Shown here piece after piece: positions 45,373 to 53,860 of a stretch of 64,000 bases of DNA; the stretch's first letter is position 1, and each line of letters begins with the position of its first letter. The notes below the pieces were generated by a model. That model was not told the DNA's origin. It made no database searches and saw nothing but the letters and a program-made list of their open reading frames with translations. This stretch comes from Terriglobia bacterium (GTDB lineage: Bacteria; Acidobacteriota; Terriglobia; Terriglobales; Acidobacteriaceae), in assembly GCA_020072585.1 (NCBI GenBank), contig JAIQGL010000026.1:62001-126000 (forward strand). The letters run 5' to 3'. The position numbers and the translations under genes were made by a program.

Positions 45373-45734
45373 TTAGCTAACCGTTTCCGCGCTGTATCGC
45401 GCGATCAGGCCCGTGCGGACTGCGTGCTGGTATGTCCTCTTGAAAAACCAACAAGCTAGCAGGACGTAGAGTATCGCCAGAAATCCGCCCCATAGCAGTG
45501 AAGGAACAGTCATGGTACGGCCTAAGAAATAGGAGATCAGGCGCATCCAGTGCGGGAGGGTCGCCAGCGGATAAAACACACCGGCAGATTCGAATACGTA
45601 GGAGGGCGGGTGATGAATCCCCACAACACCATGTCAACACCCACCCACACGAACAGCGGCACCAGCCGTGAGATGCTGCCGCGGACCAGATAGAACTGGC
45701 GCAGGACGATCGCTGATGTGCGCATGAAGTCCAT
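45373..45734 (-). pseudogene. Decayed ABC-2 permease (DrrB/NodJ-like)
   Basis: The reading begins MDFMRTSAIVLRQFYLVRGS at 45734, the normal N-terminus of an ABC-2 permease, and runs to VLWGFIT. It then breaks into another frame that reads PPSYVFE, SAGVFYPLATLPHWMRLIS and ends LLACWFFKRTYQHAVRTGL, the normal C-terminus. Most of the central membrane helices are missing. A family member is usually about 260 residues; about 120 codons remain, in two frames. The first ATG is six bases after the stop of the ATPase gene, so the two formed one operon. The product cannot be a working permease. Confidence 0.8.
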
Positions 45735-45740
45735 AGCCGT

Positions 45741-46505
45741 TTAACCGGCTTCCATCGTGATAAGAGGCTCGCGGGCCAGGGCGATGAACAGCTCCTCCAG
45801 CGTCTCCTTGCCGTGTTCGCGCGGCAAGGTCCGAGGGTCGCCCTCCAGCAGGATTTTTCCTCGGGACAGGAAGAGCACGCGCCGGCAGACCTCTTCCACT
45901 TCGTACATGTTGTGTGACGTCCACAACACGCCACCATGACCCTGCGCGGCAAAGTCCCGGATCTGGTTGCGGACTTCCTGGGCTACCGAGGGGTCGAGCG
46001 AAGCCGTGGGTTCATCCAGCAGGAGAAGGCGCGGCCGGTTGAGCATGGCCTTGGCCAGACCGACGCGCGTCTGCTCGCCGGATGAGAGAACGCCGGATTT
46101 CACGTTGCGGAATCTCGCCAGATTAAACTGTTCGAGCAGCTCTTCAATGCGATGTTGCAGATCCTGGACCCCATAGATCATGCCGAAGATGCGCAGGTTC
46201 TGGTAGACCGTCAGGTTGCCGGGCACGGGAGCGTACACGGCAGCGAAGTTCGTGCACTCAAGCGCTCGCGAGCGGTGCGCCTTGAGATCAATGCCCTCAA
46301 TTTGGATGCTGCCTGCCGTGGGTTCAAGCACGCCCAGGACCATATTGATCGTGGTGGTCTTTCCCGCGCCGTTAGGGCCGAGCAGGCCCACGATTTCGTT
46401 GCGCCTTATTTTGAATGAGATTTTGTCGACAGCAACCGTGGATCCGTACGTCTTTGAGAGCTCTGAGACGTACAAGACGTTTGCGGCTGGCTGAGAAGCG
46501 GTCAT
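45741..46505 (-). CDS. ABC transporter ATPase (export type)
   Basis: A 254-residue nucleotide-binding protein. The ATG at 46505 starts MTASQPAANVLYVSELSKTYGS, which gives the family's usual length; longer in-frame starts add unrelated residues. Motifs: Walker A GPNGAGKTT (about 44), Q-loop region, signature LSSGEQTRVGLAKA (about 146), Walker B LLLLDEPTASLD (about 170) and the switch His in TSHNMYE. It resembles the DrrA/CcmA/NodI export ATPases that pair with ABC-2 permeases. Its own permease, six bases downstream, is decayed, so it may be non-functional in practice, or it may serve another permease such as those at 49688-51954. Confidence 0.85.
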   Translation of the reverse strand: MTASQPAANVLYVSELSKTYGSTVAVDKISFKIRRNEIVGLLGPNGAGKTTTINMVLGVLEPTAGSIQIEGIDLKAHRSRALECTNFAAVYAPVPGNLTVYQNLRIFGMIYGVQDLQHRIEELLEQFNLARFRNVKSGVLSSGEQTRVGLAKAMLNRPRLLLLDEPTASLDPSVAQEVRNQIRDFAAQGHGGVLWTSHNMYEVEEVCRRVLFLSRGKILLEGDPRTLPREHGKETLEELFIALAREPLITMEAG

Positions 46506-46665
46506 GGGCCAGGAAACAGGATAGCGCATTGGTAGAGCTTTTGCGGTCAGAGAAGCGCAGGTTTTCAAGGAAGTCGAGCACCTATGCCGGCCCGCCAGCG
46601 ACAAAATGCGATGCGGCGGAAGATTGCGAACGCATAGTTCGAAAATGGGCGGGCCGACCGCCACG

Positions 46666-48888
46666 TCATCTGTGCCTTCTGCCGGACCGCGGAGCTGCCG
46701 ATCGAGGAGGCGCTGTTGTTCGAGGAGCTGCTGTCCGAGGAGCTGCTGTCCGAGGAGGAGCGGACATCCGCGGAGCTGGAGCTGATATATGCGGCGGGGG
46801 GCTCATGCTGCGCGCCGGCGGTCTTATCTTCTGGTATTGCTGCACGCGATTCTGTCCCTGGATTCGCGCTTGGCGCTCACGTTCCAGGTCCTGGTAAACG
46901 CGGGGATTGGTTGGTGCTTGTGGCGCTGGCTGGGCTGGCCGGGCTTGCGGCGGCAGCTTTTGCCACGTTCCGCGGTCCTGGCGGTACCAGCTGTTATTCT
47001 GCCGGGAATAGATTTGTCCGTTTCTTCCCGCATAGACATCAGGCCGTCCTCGCATGGAAGGCCTGGCGAACACCTGGGAACGGGGCGCAGGGCGTATGCC
47101 CCCAGGGGTTCGCAGAGGAACCGGGTGACTACTGACCACGCCTGGCTCCCTCCAGCGTTGGTATACAGTCATGGGCCGGGACAGGTTCGCCTGGGTCACG
47201 GCCCGCTGCAATGAACGGTTGTACATCATGCGGCTGTTCCACCAAAGAGAATGGACCGGCTCACGAGGCCAGCGATGTCCGTACCAGGGGCGCGGGTACC
47301 AGGGACGCCAGAAAAAGCCTCCGCCCCAGTATCCGTACCGGAACCCGAAACCCCACGTCCACGGCCAGGAATAGTAGTAATTGACGCACCACGGCGCATA
47401 GTAGTACCCGGTCCCATACACGATGGCCCCATTCCAGATGAAAGCCCCGAAATAGCCGGGCGTGTATCCGACATAAACGTAGTCCGGCGTCGAATCGTAC
47501 ACATAGACGTATTTGACGTGATAGACAGGGACCTCGGGCGGAATCGTGTAGACCTCAGGAGGAACGAAGTCGGCGACGGCCCAGGGACCTGAAGGGCCGG
47601 CGGCGACAAACCATACGCCGTTGCTGACTGCGTAGTACTTGCCGCCGACCAGAAGAATGTCGTCGGGCGAGTTCACGGCATACGACATGTCAGTGTTGCC
47701 GATGCGCTTGAACTGGGGTTCGCCGTCATACGTGGCATTAAATGAGGCCTTCTTCCGGTCCACCGTCGCGGTCTGGGGCACTTGCGCCGCGACCACAGCG
47801 TCCTCGGCTTCCGGCGTTCCTGGAACGCTGGCCAGCACCGCGCTCTTCGGGTGGCCGGCCGGAATGCGGGCAAAGTCCAGCGGCAACGCCGATCCTTCCA
47901 CGAACTCCCAGGGACCATCCAGAGCGGAGGCACTGTACCATCGGCCGGCCAGCACCACAAAGTAGCGTTGTTGTGGCATGTTCATGAAAAGGTCGCTATC
48001 GGTATTGGTCACATACAAGAGCCGGGTTCCCTCGATGGGCGAGAGTTGGACTTCACCGGTGAGCTGTATCAGCTCCGCAGGCTCCGTGCTCACAATGATT
48101 TCCGGGATAGTGCTTGGGCTAACAATGTGCGCTTGTTCGGCGGGCTCTAGCAGCGCCCCCAGTGAAGATGGCGGATTGCTGGCGAGCTGCCACGGACCCA
48201 ATACGTTCGACGCCGTCACCCAATAACCGTCACCACGCAAGAAATACCGGCCAGGGCCCGAATCGAGCACCATCATTGCCGGTGTGTTGGTCACCCTCAT
48301 CAGGTTACTGTCAGGCACCTTCTGCATTACAGGCTGCCCATCAATCAAGATCAGGACCGCCGGATCCTCGCGCACCAAGATCTTAGGAGGCGTGCTGTTG
48401 AGTGTATCCCCAGCCGCCTTTTTTTCAGCTTGCGTGATTGCCATGTCCGCCAGCAGCCGGTCTAGGGCGATGGTCATATTCCAGTGCTGCAACGCCTGGG
48501 TGACCTTGTCCACGTATTCCGGTTCCTTGCTTCCAGCGGACGGAAACGTCACCTTGTTCACTTCCACGTCATATAAAGTGACCAGGCGTGTCTGCTGGTT
48601 CACGATGGTCTTGGCTGAAGCCCAGGCCGCGCCGTAGATCGATTGCCCGCTGCTCCGGTCCGTGACGACCACGGCCACGCGTTCTTGTAGTTTTCCCTTG
48701 TCCCAATTCTCTACCTGCGGCTGAAAGACCTCAATCCTGGTACCGTTGGATTGAATGGTGCGGGGCCAGCCAGAATCCGCTGGTTGAGAATTGGCCGTGA
48801 TCGCCAACAGTATTACCAGGGAAACAATGACCATCAGGCCCCAGAGGCTTGAAACCAATGCTTGACTGTTTCTTGTGAATGATTGCAT
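46666..48888 (-). CDS. Exported Tyr/Trp-rich envelope protein of unknown function
   Basis: A 740-residue protein. ATG 48888 follows GAGGAG by seven bases; the TTG at 48903 lies before that site and is rejected. An N-terminal signal anchor (LMVIVSLVILLAIT) is followed by a polar region with several similar segments around short motifs of the type RYFLRGDGYWVTASNVLGPW, RYFVVLAGRWYSASALDGPW and KYYAVSNGVWFVAAGPSGPW (about 215, 315 and 415). These are imperfect repeats of about 100 residues. Residues 470-560 are extremely rich in Tyr, Trp, Gly and Pro, and the end is a Pro/Ala/Arg/Ser tail with TAAPR repeats. Proteins of this design are often labelled carbohydrate-binding family V/XII, with no proven role. 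It lies among efflux genes, which fits an envelope function. Confidence 0.8.
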   Translation of the reverse strand: MQSFTRNSQALVSSLWGLMVIVSLVILLAITANSQPADSGWPRTIQSNGTRIEVFQPQVENWDKGKLQERVAVVVTDRSSGQSIYGAAWASAKTIVNQQTRLVTLYDVEVNKVTFPSAGSKEPEYVDKVTQALQHWNMTIALDRLLADMAITQAEKKAAGDTLNSTPPKILVREDPAVLILIDGQPVMQKVPDSNLMRVTNTPAMMVLDSGPGRYFLRGDGYWVTASNVLGPWQLASNPPSSLGALLEPAEQAHIVSPSTIPEIIVSTEPAELIQLTGEVQLSPIEGTRLLYVTNTDSDLFMNMPQQRYFVVLAGRWYSASALDGPWEFVEGSALPLDFARIPAGHPKSAVLASVPGTPEAEDAVVAAQVPQTATVDRKKASFNATYDGEPQFKRIGNTDMSYAVNSPDDILLVGGKYYAVSNGVWFVAAGPSGPWAVADFVPPEVYTIPPEVPVYHVKYVYVYDSTPDYVYVGYTPGYFGAFIWNGAIVYGTGYYYAPWCVNYYYSWPWTWGFGFRYGYWGGGFFWRPWYPRPWYGHRWPREPVHSLWWNSRMMYNRSLQRAVTQANLSRPMTVYQRWREPGVVSSHPVPLRTPGGIRPAPRSQVFARPSMRGRPDVYAGRNGQIYSRQNNSWYRQDRGTWQKLPPQARPAQPAPQAPTNPRVYQDLERERQARIQGQNRVQQYQKIRPPARSMSPPPHISAPAPRMSAPPRTAAPRTAAPRTTAPPRSAAPRSGRRHR

Positions 48889-48895
48889 GTCCGCT

Positions 48896-48901
48896 CTCCT
48901 C
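48896..48901 (-). promoter_or_regulatory. Ribosome binding site deciding the start at 48888
   Basis: GAGGAG on the - strand, seven bases before the ATG at 48888. It excludes the upstream TTG as the start. Confidence 0.7.
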
Positions 48902-48929
48902 AAGAACTCTGCCGCCTGAGTGGTACCGC

Positions 48930-48947
48930 GAGAAGCGGGCGCTTCTC
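48930..48947. repeat. Perfect hairpin between two - strand genes
   Basis: GAGAAGC, GGGC, GCTTCTC: seven-base perfect arms with a four-base loop. An outer GCCTGAG (48914) and CTCAGGC (48945) can also pair, in competition for the last bases. There is no T-run on either side. It could shape the leader of the gene starting at 48888. Confidence 0.45.
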
Positions 48948-49023
48948 AGGCAAGAGCACGGGGTCCAACCATGGCACCAGCAAAAATCCGGCCAATAGAA
49001 ATCCGTCCACGACTATGAAGCCG

Positions 49024-49245
49024 CTAATTCAAAAGCCGCATGACTGCCGGTGGATATCTCAGGGCCGCGATGGACAAGACCACGCTGATCAAAAGAATCA
49101 CAACGCCAAGTGCGAAAAGCCATCGTCTGGATCGCGACGCGGTTCTGCGGCGTTTCTCGATCTTCAAGTTATCTTGGAAGTCCGGATCCAGATAACGAAT
49201 GGTGGCTAAAACCTCTTCGGCGGATACTTTTCCCAGCGAGTTCAT
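49024..49245 (-). CDS. Small single-helix membrane protein
   Basis: A 73-residue protein that I do not recognise. The ATG at 49245 has AAGGTGAG starting eleven bases upstream; the GTG at 49254 overlaps that site. The first 40 residues are charged (SAEEVLATIRYLDPDFQDNL, then KIEKRRRTASRSRRW), followed by one membrane helix (LFALGVVILLISVVLSIAAL) and a short tail. Basic residues directly before the helix suggest a cytoplasmic N-terminus. A CRP-like palindrome is centred about 58 bases upstream of the start. It may belong with the envelope protein gene downstream. Confidence 0.6.
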   Translation of the reverse strand: MNSLGKVSAEEVLATIRYLDPDFQDNLKIEKRRRTASRSRRWLFALGVVILLISVVLSIAALRYPPAVMRLLN

Positions 49246-49295
49246 CGCACTCACCTTGCTCTACACTAACGTTAGATGCATCGCAGGCGGAGGGC

Positions 49296-49311
49296 TGTGA
49301 CTCACGTCACG
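49296..49311. promoter_or_regulatory. CRP/FNR-family binding site
   Basis: TGTGA-CTCACG-TCACG matches the CRP consensus TGTGA-N6-TCACA at nine of ten defined positions. It is centred about 58 bases before the small membrane gene on the - strand. Confidence 0.55.
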
Positions 49312-49330
49312 TGGATGATCCTGGCCCGGT

Positions 49331-49595
49331 TTAGACGACTACATTGGGGTAGAGTCTTGCGGTTATGAGGACCAACGCAATGAAAACGAACAAAAGCACG
49401 GCCGCATCCAGCCCAATTCCAAAAAATAGACTGATCTCCTTGCAGCATCAGCGAGCGCAACGCATCCACCTGTTAGCCGAGAGGATCTATCCTGGCGATT
49501 GCCCGCACCCAGCCGCGCATGATGGCAATGGGATAGATCGCGTTGCTGGCAAAGAACAGCGGTATGGTCAACACCTTGCCCGATGCCCAACCGGC
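49331..49595 (-). pseudogene. C-terminal remnant of an ABC-2 permease
   Basis: The - strand reads GWASGKVLTIPLFFASNAIYP, then IAIMRGWVRAIARIDPLG and a stop. A second frame continues the expected family sequence, QVDALRSLMLQGDQSIF, and a third gives AAVLLFVFIALVLITARLYP up to the stop at 49331. This is the last third of an ABC-2 permease with at least two frameshifts. The rest of the gene is absent; upstream on this strand there is only unrelated sequence. Together with the decayed permease at 45373-45734 it shows repeated loss of permeases in this block. Confidence 0.75.
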
Positions 49596-49687
49596 GTGAG
49601 TGCACCTGCATTTCACAAAATCTCCTCGCGCTGAAGCACGAACGAGAGCGGTATGCACTGTGCCGGGCTGAACTCTATTGCGCTCAT

Positions 49688-50821
49688 TCAGTGAGCCAGG
49701 CTTCTCCGAAACCACCACAGCGAAAAACTCATGAGCGTGATCCCGAAGAGCAGGATTCCGACAATGTCCCACACCACGACAGCGAAGTTGCTGCCTTTCA
49801 GGATCACGCCATACCCGAAGTCGATGAAATACCGCATGGGCGAGATGTAACTAAGAGCGCGCATCCAGGGAATCATCGCCTCGGGAGGGTTCCATGCGCC
49901 GGAAAGGAAAAGCATGGGCTGCAAAATCAGGATCATGATCATCATGGCTTGCGCGAGGTTTCGGGCAACCACCGCGATGGCGATTCCCATACTGGTCATG
50001 GCAAAGACGTGAAGGGCGGCCACGCTGTAAAACAGGAACAGGCTCCCGCGGATGGGGAGGTGAAAGGCCGGCTTCAGGACCAGGAAGAAACTCAGCGTCG
50101 ACAGGCCAAGGACTACGATGATCGTCGGAATGATCTTCGCGATAAAGATCTCAAGGGGGCGCGCCGGGGTCACGAGCAACTGCTCCAGCGTGTTATGTTC
50201 TTTTTCCCGGACCAGGTCCGCCGCAGTAAGCAAAAGGGATACCATGGTCAGCATGTTGAGCAATTCAAGCAAGCCGCTGAACCAGGTGCTCGACATGTTA
50301 GGGTTGAACTTGACGCGCACCCGCTCGTCGACCTGGGGGACGCTGCTGAGGCTCAATCCCGCAGCGCCCGCGCGGTGTTCCAGAACAGAAACGGAGTACG
50401 ATCCGGAGATCGCAGCAATGTAGGCGACCGCGATGGTGGCGGAGCTGGCAAAGGCGCCGTCGATGATCACCTGAATTTCGGCCGTTCCGGTTCCGTCAAC
50501 GCGCCGCTGAAAATCCGGCGGAATGACCACGACAATGGACGCTTTCCCGCTGTCCAGCCAGTTTGTGATTTCGCGTTCGCTTTCAAGATAGGCCACGGTC
50601 TTGAAGTACGGGAGTTGCAGGTGACTGAGAAATTCCCGGCTGGCCGGGCTGCGACTCAAGTCGTAAACAGCCGTGGGAACGTTGGTGACCTCCATCGCCC
50701 GGCCATGGCCGGAAGTATAAACGGCCACGGTGAAAGCCCAGATGAGGATGAAGATGAGCGCACGGTCCCGCAGAATCTGCAGAAACTCCTTGCGAATCAG
50801 CCCCAGGATCCGGCGCGGCAT
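49688..50821 (-). CDS. ABC-2 type permease (YbhR/YhhJ-like), second of pair
   Basis: A 377-residue membrane protein. One N-terminal helix (FLQILRDRALIFILIWAFTVAVY) is followed by a large extracytoplasmic domain (about 40-170) and five C-terminal helices (for example LLNMLTMVSLLLTAADLV and MMIMILILQPMLFLSG). The sequence VREKEHNTLEQLLVTPARPLEI is the conserved coupling region of this family. The start codon overlaps the stop of the preceding permease gene. It forms the half-size permease partner of the protein encoded at 50821-51954 in a YbhGFSR-type exporter. Confidence 0.9.
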   Translation of the reverse strand: MPRRILGLIRKEFLQILRDRALIFILIWAFTVAVYTSGHGRAMEVTNVPTAVYDLSRSPASREFLSHLQLPYFKTVAYLESEREITNWLDSGKASIVVVIPPDFQRRVDGTGTAEIQVIIDGAFASSATIAVAYIAAISGSYSVSVLEHRAGAAGLSLSSVPQVDERVRVKFNPNMSSTWFSGLLELLNMLTMVSLLLTAADLVREKEHNTLEQLLVTPARPLEIFIAKIIPTIIVVLGLSTLSFFLVLKPAFHLPIRGSLFLFYSVAALHVFAMTSMGIAIAVVARNLAQAMMIMILILQPMLFLSGAWNPPEAMIPWMRALSYISPMRYFIDFGYGVILKGSNFAVVVWDIVGILLFGITLMSFSLWWFRRSLAH

Positions 50822-51954
50822 CAGCCTAACCTCTTGCGGAAGCCGGTGATCGCGATTGCGTAGACCACCGCAGCAAAAACGCTCAACGCGGCAAAATCAG
50901 AAATGTAAAACGTGAAGCCGAGTCCTTTTAGGAAAATGCCTCGGGCCATGCCCATGAAATACGAAGCTGGAATCACGCGGCTGATCATCTGTGCCGAGGG
51001 ATCCATGCTCGCAATCGGCGTAATCATCCCGGAAAACAGCATGGACGGAGTCATCAAGCTCACAAAGGTAATCAGCATGGCGGCAATCTGGGTCCGGCAC
51101 AAAACGGAAATGACGAGACCCAGACCGATGCAGCACGTGATGTAAAGAAGAGCCGCTGCGGTCAAGACCAGAAAGCTGCCGGTAAACTCCACTTTGAATG
51201 CGTAGAGGCTAAGCGCAAAAAGAAGGAAATAGTCGATTACGGCCAACCCAATGTAGGGCACCGCCTTGCCCGCCACCACTTCCCACCGTGCGACCGGAGA
51301 GCAGTAGAAATTGAAGATGGTTCCACGTTCCTTTTCGCGGACTATAACTAGCGAAGCCAGCAGGCTTGGATAGAACATCAACATGATCACCAGAAATCCC
51401 GGGACGATGGAGTTCTTGGTTTCCAGCGACGGGTTGTACCAGACCCTTCCTTGCACGGAAACGGGCGCCATGTTGGCCGTGACCATCCCGTGCTGGGCCA
51501 GATACCCGGACAAGAGTTGGGCGTTGAATTGTGCGTCGATAGCGGCCACATAGCCGCTCACAATCAGCGCCCGGCTAGCGAAGGAGCCATCCACCAGAAC
51601 CTGGACCGGGACCCGCTTGCCGCCGTGCAGCTTCCGGGAAAAGTCGGGCGGAATCACTACCACCGCCCGCACTCGTCCCGTTTGCAGCATCCGGTCGACT
51701 TCCGTGAGGTCTTGGGCGAAGCCAACCAGCCGGAAATATTCGGAATTCGTGAAGGAGTAAATATATTCCCGGCTCAGCGGGCTGCGGTCCTGATCGTAGA
51801 AAGCCACCGGCAGGTTCTTGACGTCTAGAACAAATCCCAGGCCGAGCAGGCTTGTGATCACAACCGGGACCACGATTGCGAGAGCTAGATAGATGGGGTC
51901 GCGCAGCACCTCCCGTGTTTCCTTGCGGATAATGGCAAGAATGCGGCTACGCAT
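50821..51954 (-). CDS. ABC-2 type permease (YbhS-like), first of pair
   Basis: A 377-residue membrane protein of the same family as the next gene. ATG 51954 is chosen because it overlaps the ATPase stop by eight bases, as in tightly coupled operons; the longer in-frame start lies inside the ATPase gene. One N-terminal helix (LALAIVVPVVITSLLGLGFV), an extracytoplasmic domain (about 45-180), and five helices (for example FLVIMLMFYPSLLASLVIV and FLVLTAAALLYITCCIGLGL) are visible. The VREKERGTIFNFYCSPVARWE segment is the conserved coupling loop. It works with the downstream permease, the double ATPase and the HlyD protein. Confidence 0.9.
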   Translation of the reverse strand: MRSRILAIIRKETREVLRDPIYLALAIVVPVVITSLLGLGFVLDVKNLPVAFYDQDRSPLSREYIYSFTNSEYFRLVGFAQDLTEVDRMLQTGRVRAVVVIPPDFSRKLHGGKRVPVQVLVDGSFASRALIVSGYVAAIDAQFNAQLLSGYLAQHGMVTANMAPVSVQGRVWYNPSLETKNSIVPGFLVIMLMFYPSLLASLVIVREKERGTIFNFYCSPVARWEVVAGKAVPYIGLAVIDYFLLFALSLYAFKVEFTGSFLVLTAAALLYITCCIGLGLVISVLCRTQIAAMLITFVSLMTPSMLFSGMITPIASMDPSAQMISRVIPASYFMGMARGIFLKGLGFTFYISDFAALSVFAAVVYAIAITGFRKRLG

Positions 51955-53860
51955 GGCTTGCCCCCGCTGTCTGGATAAAGTCAATAAACGTGTCGTCCAT
52001 GGAGAGAGGAACCCTGTGGACCCGCGGCTCGCGGATTCCAGCGCGATTTAAGAGTGCTAACACTTTCTGTTCGTCAAATTGCGGGTCGAGAGTCCTCAAG
52101 TGAATCACGTCGCCGTACAGGGTGGCGGAAGGGAAGCCGGTGTGGAGCGCATCCAACGCCATCCGCAAGGGTGAGCCGTAAATGGCCAACAGCCTGCCAG
52201 ATCGTCGTTCCGATTCACTTTTGAGGGCTGACGGTGATGCGGCCGCGATCAGTCGGCCCTGGTCCATCAACCCCAGGCGGTCGCAGTGGTTGGCCTCATC
52301 CATGTAATGGGTGGAGACCAGAACGGTGATTCCCGACTCGCGGGATAGCGAATAGATCAGTTCCCAGAATGTTCGGCGCGCCTGAGGGTCAACCCCGGAA
52401 GTGGGCTCATCCAGAAAGAGAACCGCGGGAGCGTGCAGCACGGCGCAGAGGAGCGAGAGCCTTTGCCTCACACCAACGGGCAAGTCCCCTGCCAGCCGCG
52501 ACTCAAATTCCCGCAGCCCCAGGGGATCGATCAGATGGCTGAATTTTGCGCTTTCAACGTCATATAAATCAGAGTAGAGGCGCAGATTTTGTCTGACGGT
52601 CAAGTCCCGATAGAGAGAAAAGTGTTGTGACATGTAGCCGATCTGCGCTGTAGCCCTGTCTTTGTCCTTCGGAACCTCGAACCCAGCGACCAGAATTGTG
52701 CCCGCACTCGGTTCCAACAGGCCGCACATCATCTTAATAAGAGTTGTCTTGCCGGCCCCATTGGGGCCGAGCAGACCGAAGATCTCGCCTCTGCGCACAC
52801 GCAGATCGATGTTGTCCACCGCGACGAAGTCCCCGAAACTGCGGACCACGCCGCGGCATTCAATGGGAAAATCAGAGTCGCGCCGATGCGCTGTCGCAAA
52901 GTGAAGGCTCGGACTGCGCCGGGCGGTATCGGAAACAAGCTGCAAGAAGACGTCTTCGAGCGTTGGCGCTTGGGGCGACGACTGACGAACGAAAGTGGCT
53001 TGACGCATCAACTCTTTTTCGATTTCCTCGAGGTTCCCTTCATACCGGATATGAATCTCCTCGCCAAAAACCTGCGTGGATAGGACCTCTTTGATTCCAC
53101 GCAAAGCATTAAGGGCCGCAGGCTGGGGATCGGCGCGGATGGTTGCATACTGTCCGCTGGCTTGCCCCACAATGCTCTCTGGAGTTCCCTGTGCGATGAT
53201 CTCGCCGGCGTGAATAAGAGCAATGCGATGACAGCGTTCCGCTTCATCCATATAAGACGTGCTGAGCAGGACCGTAACCTGGCGCTCCTCTACGATCCTG
53301 CGGATGATCTCCCAGAAATCCTGCCGTGAGATGGGATCCACGCCGGTGGTTGGCTCGTCCAGCAGAATCACGTTCGGGAGATGGATCAAGGTGCAGATCA
53401 AGGCAAGCTTCTGCCGCATGCCGCCGGACAGGTTTTTTGCCCGGCGCTGAAGAAACGGGCCTAGCCGTGTCATCTTCAGCAGCTCAGCGCGGTTCTTTTG
53501 AAACGCCTCGTCCGGTAGTTTGCGCAGATCGCGGAAGAACTCGATGTTTTCTTCCACGGTGAGACTTTCATACAAGTTGGCGCCCAGTCCTTGCGGCATG
53601 TAGCCGATCAGTGTCTTCACCGCCTCGGGATGGCTCAGGACATCACTTCCACCCACGAATGCAACGCCCCGTTGCGCCCTGAGAACGCCAGCCAAAATCT
53701 GTATAACACTGGTTTTGCCGGCGCCGTCGGGGCCAATCAGACCAAAAATTTCGCCCCGGCCAACTTCGAAAGAAATATTCCGCACAGCGTTGACTTTCTT
53801 TCTCCAGCGTCCGTAAGACCGGTACAGACTGCGAGCTTCGATGACCGGTTGAGCATTCAT
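51947..53860 (-). CDS. Double ABC ATPase of a multidrug-type exporter (YbhF-like)
   Basis: A 637-residue protein made of two fused nucleotide-binding domains. Domain 1 (about 1-305): Walker A GPDGAGKTS, signature LSGGMRQKLAL, Walker B VILLDEPTTGVD. Domain 2 (about 325-630): Walker A GPNGAGKTT, Walker B VLFLDEPTSGVD, and a weakened signature (DLPVGVRQRLSL in place of LSGGQ), so the two sites are probably not equivalent. The start overlaps the HlyD stop by ATGA and the end overlaps the permease start. It would power the two ABC-2 permeases next to it. The substrate is unknown; YbhFSR-type systems export drugs and other hydrophobic compounds. Confidence 0.92.
   Translation of the reverse strand: MNAQPVIEARSLYRSYGRWRKKVNAVRNISFEVGRGEIFGLIGPDGAGKTSVIQILAGVLRAQRGVAFVGGSDVLSHPEAVKTLIGYMPQGLGANLYESLTVEENIEFFRDLRKLPDEAFQKNRAELLKMTRLGPFLQRRAKNLSGGMRQKLALICTLIHLPNVILLDEPTTGVDPISRQDFWEIIRRIVEERQVTVLLSTSYMDEAERCHRIALIHAGEIIAQGTPESIVGQASGQYATIRADPQPAALNALRGIKEVLSTQVFGEEIHIRYEGNLEEIEKELMRQATFVRQSSPQAPTLEDVFLQLVSDTARRSPSLHFATAHRRDSDFPIECRGVVRSFGDFVAVDNIDLRVRRGEIFGLLGPNGAGKTTLIKMMCGLLEPSAGTILVAGFEVPKDKDRATAQIGYMSQHFSLYRDLTVRQNLRLYSDLYDVESAKFSHLIDPLGLREFESRLAGDLPVGVRQRLSLLCAVLHAPAVLFLDEPTSGVDPQARRTFWELIYSLSRESGITVLVSTHYMDEANHCDRLGLMDQGRLIAAASPSALKSESERRSGRLLAIYGSPLRMALDALHTGFPSATLYGDVIHLRTLDPQFDEQKVLALLNRAGIREPRVHRVPLSMDDTFIDFIQTAGASHA

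Noticed and set aside
49583-50863. Open frame of 426 codons on the + strand
   Set aside because: It lies opposite an ABC-2 permease gene and is dominated by His, Asp, Gln and Arg, as expected from reading a membrane-protein gene backwards.
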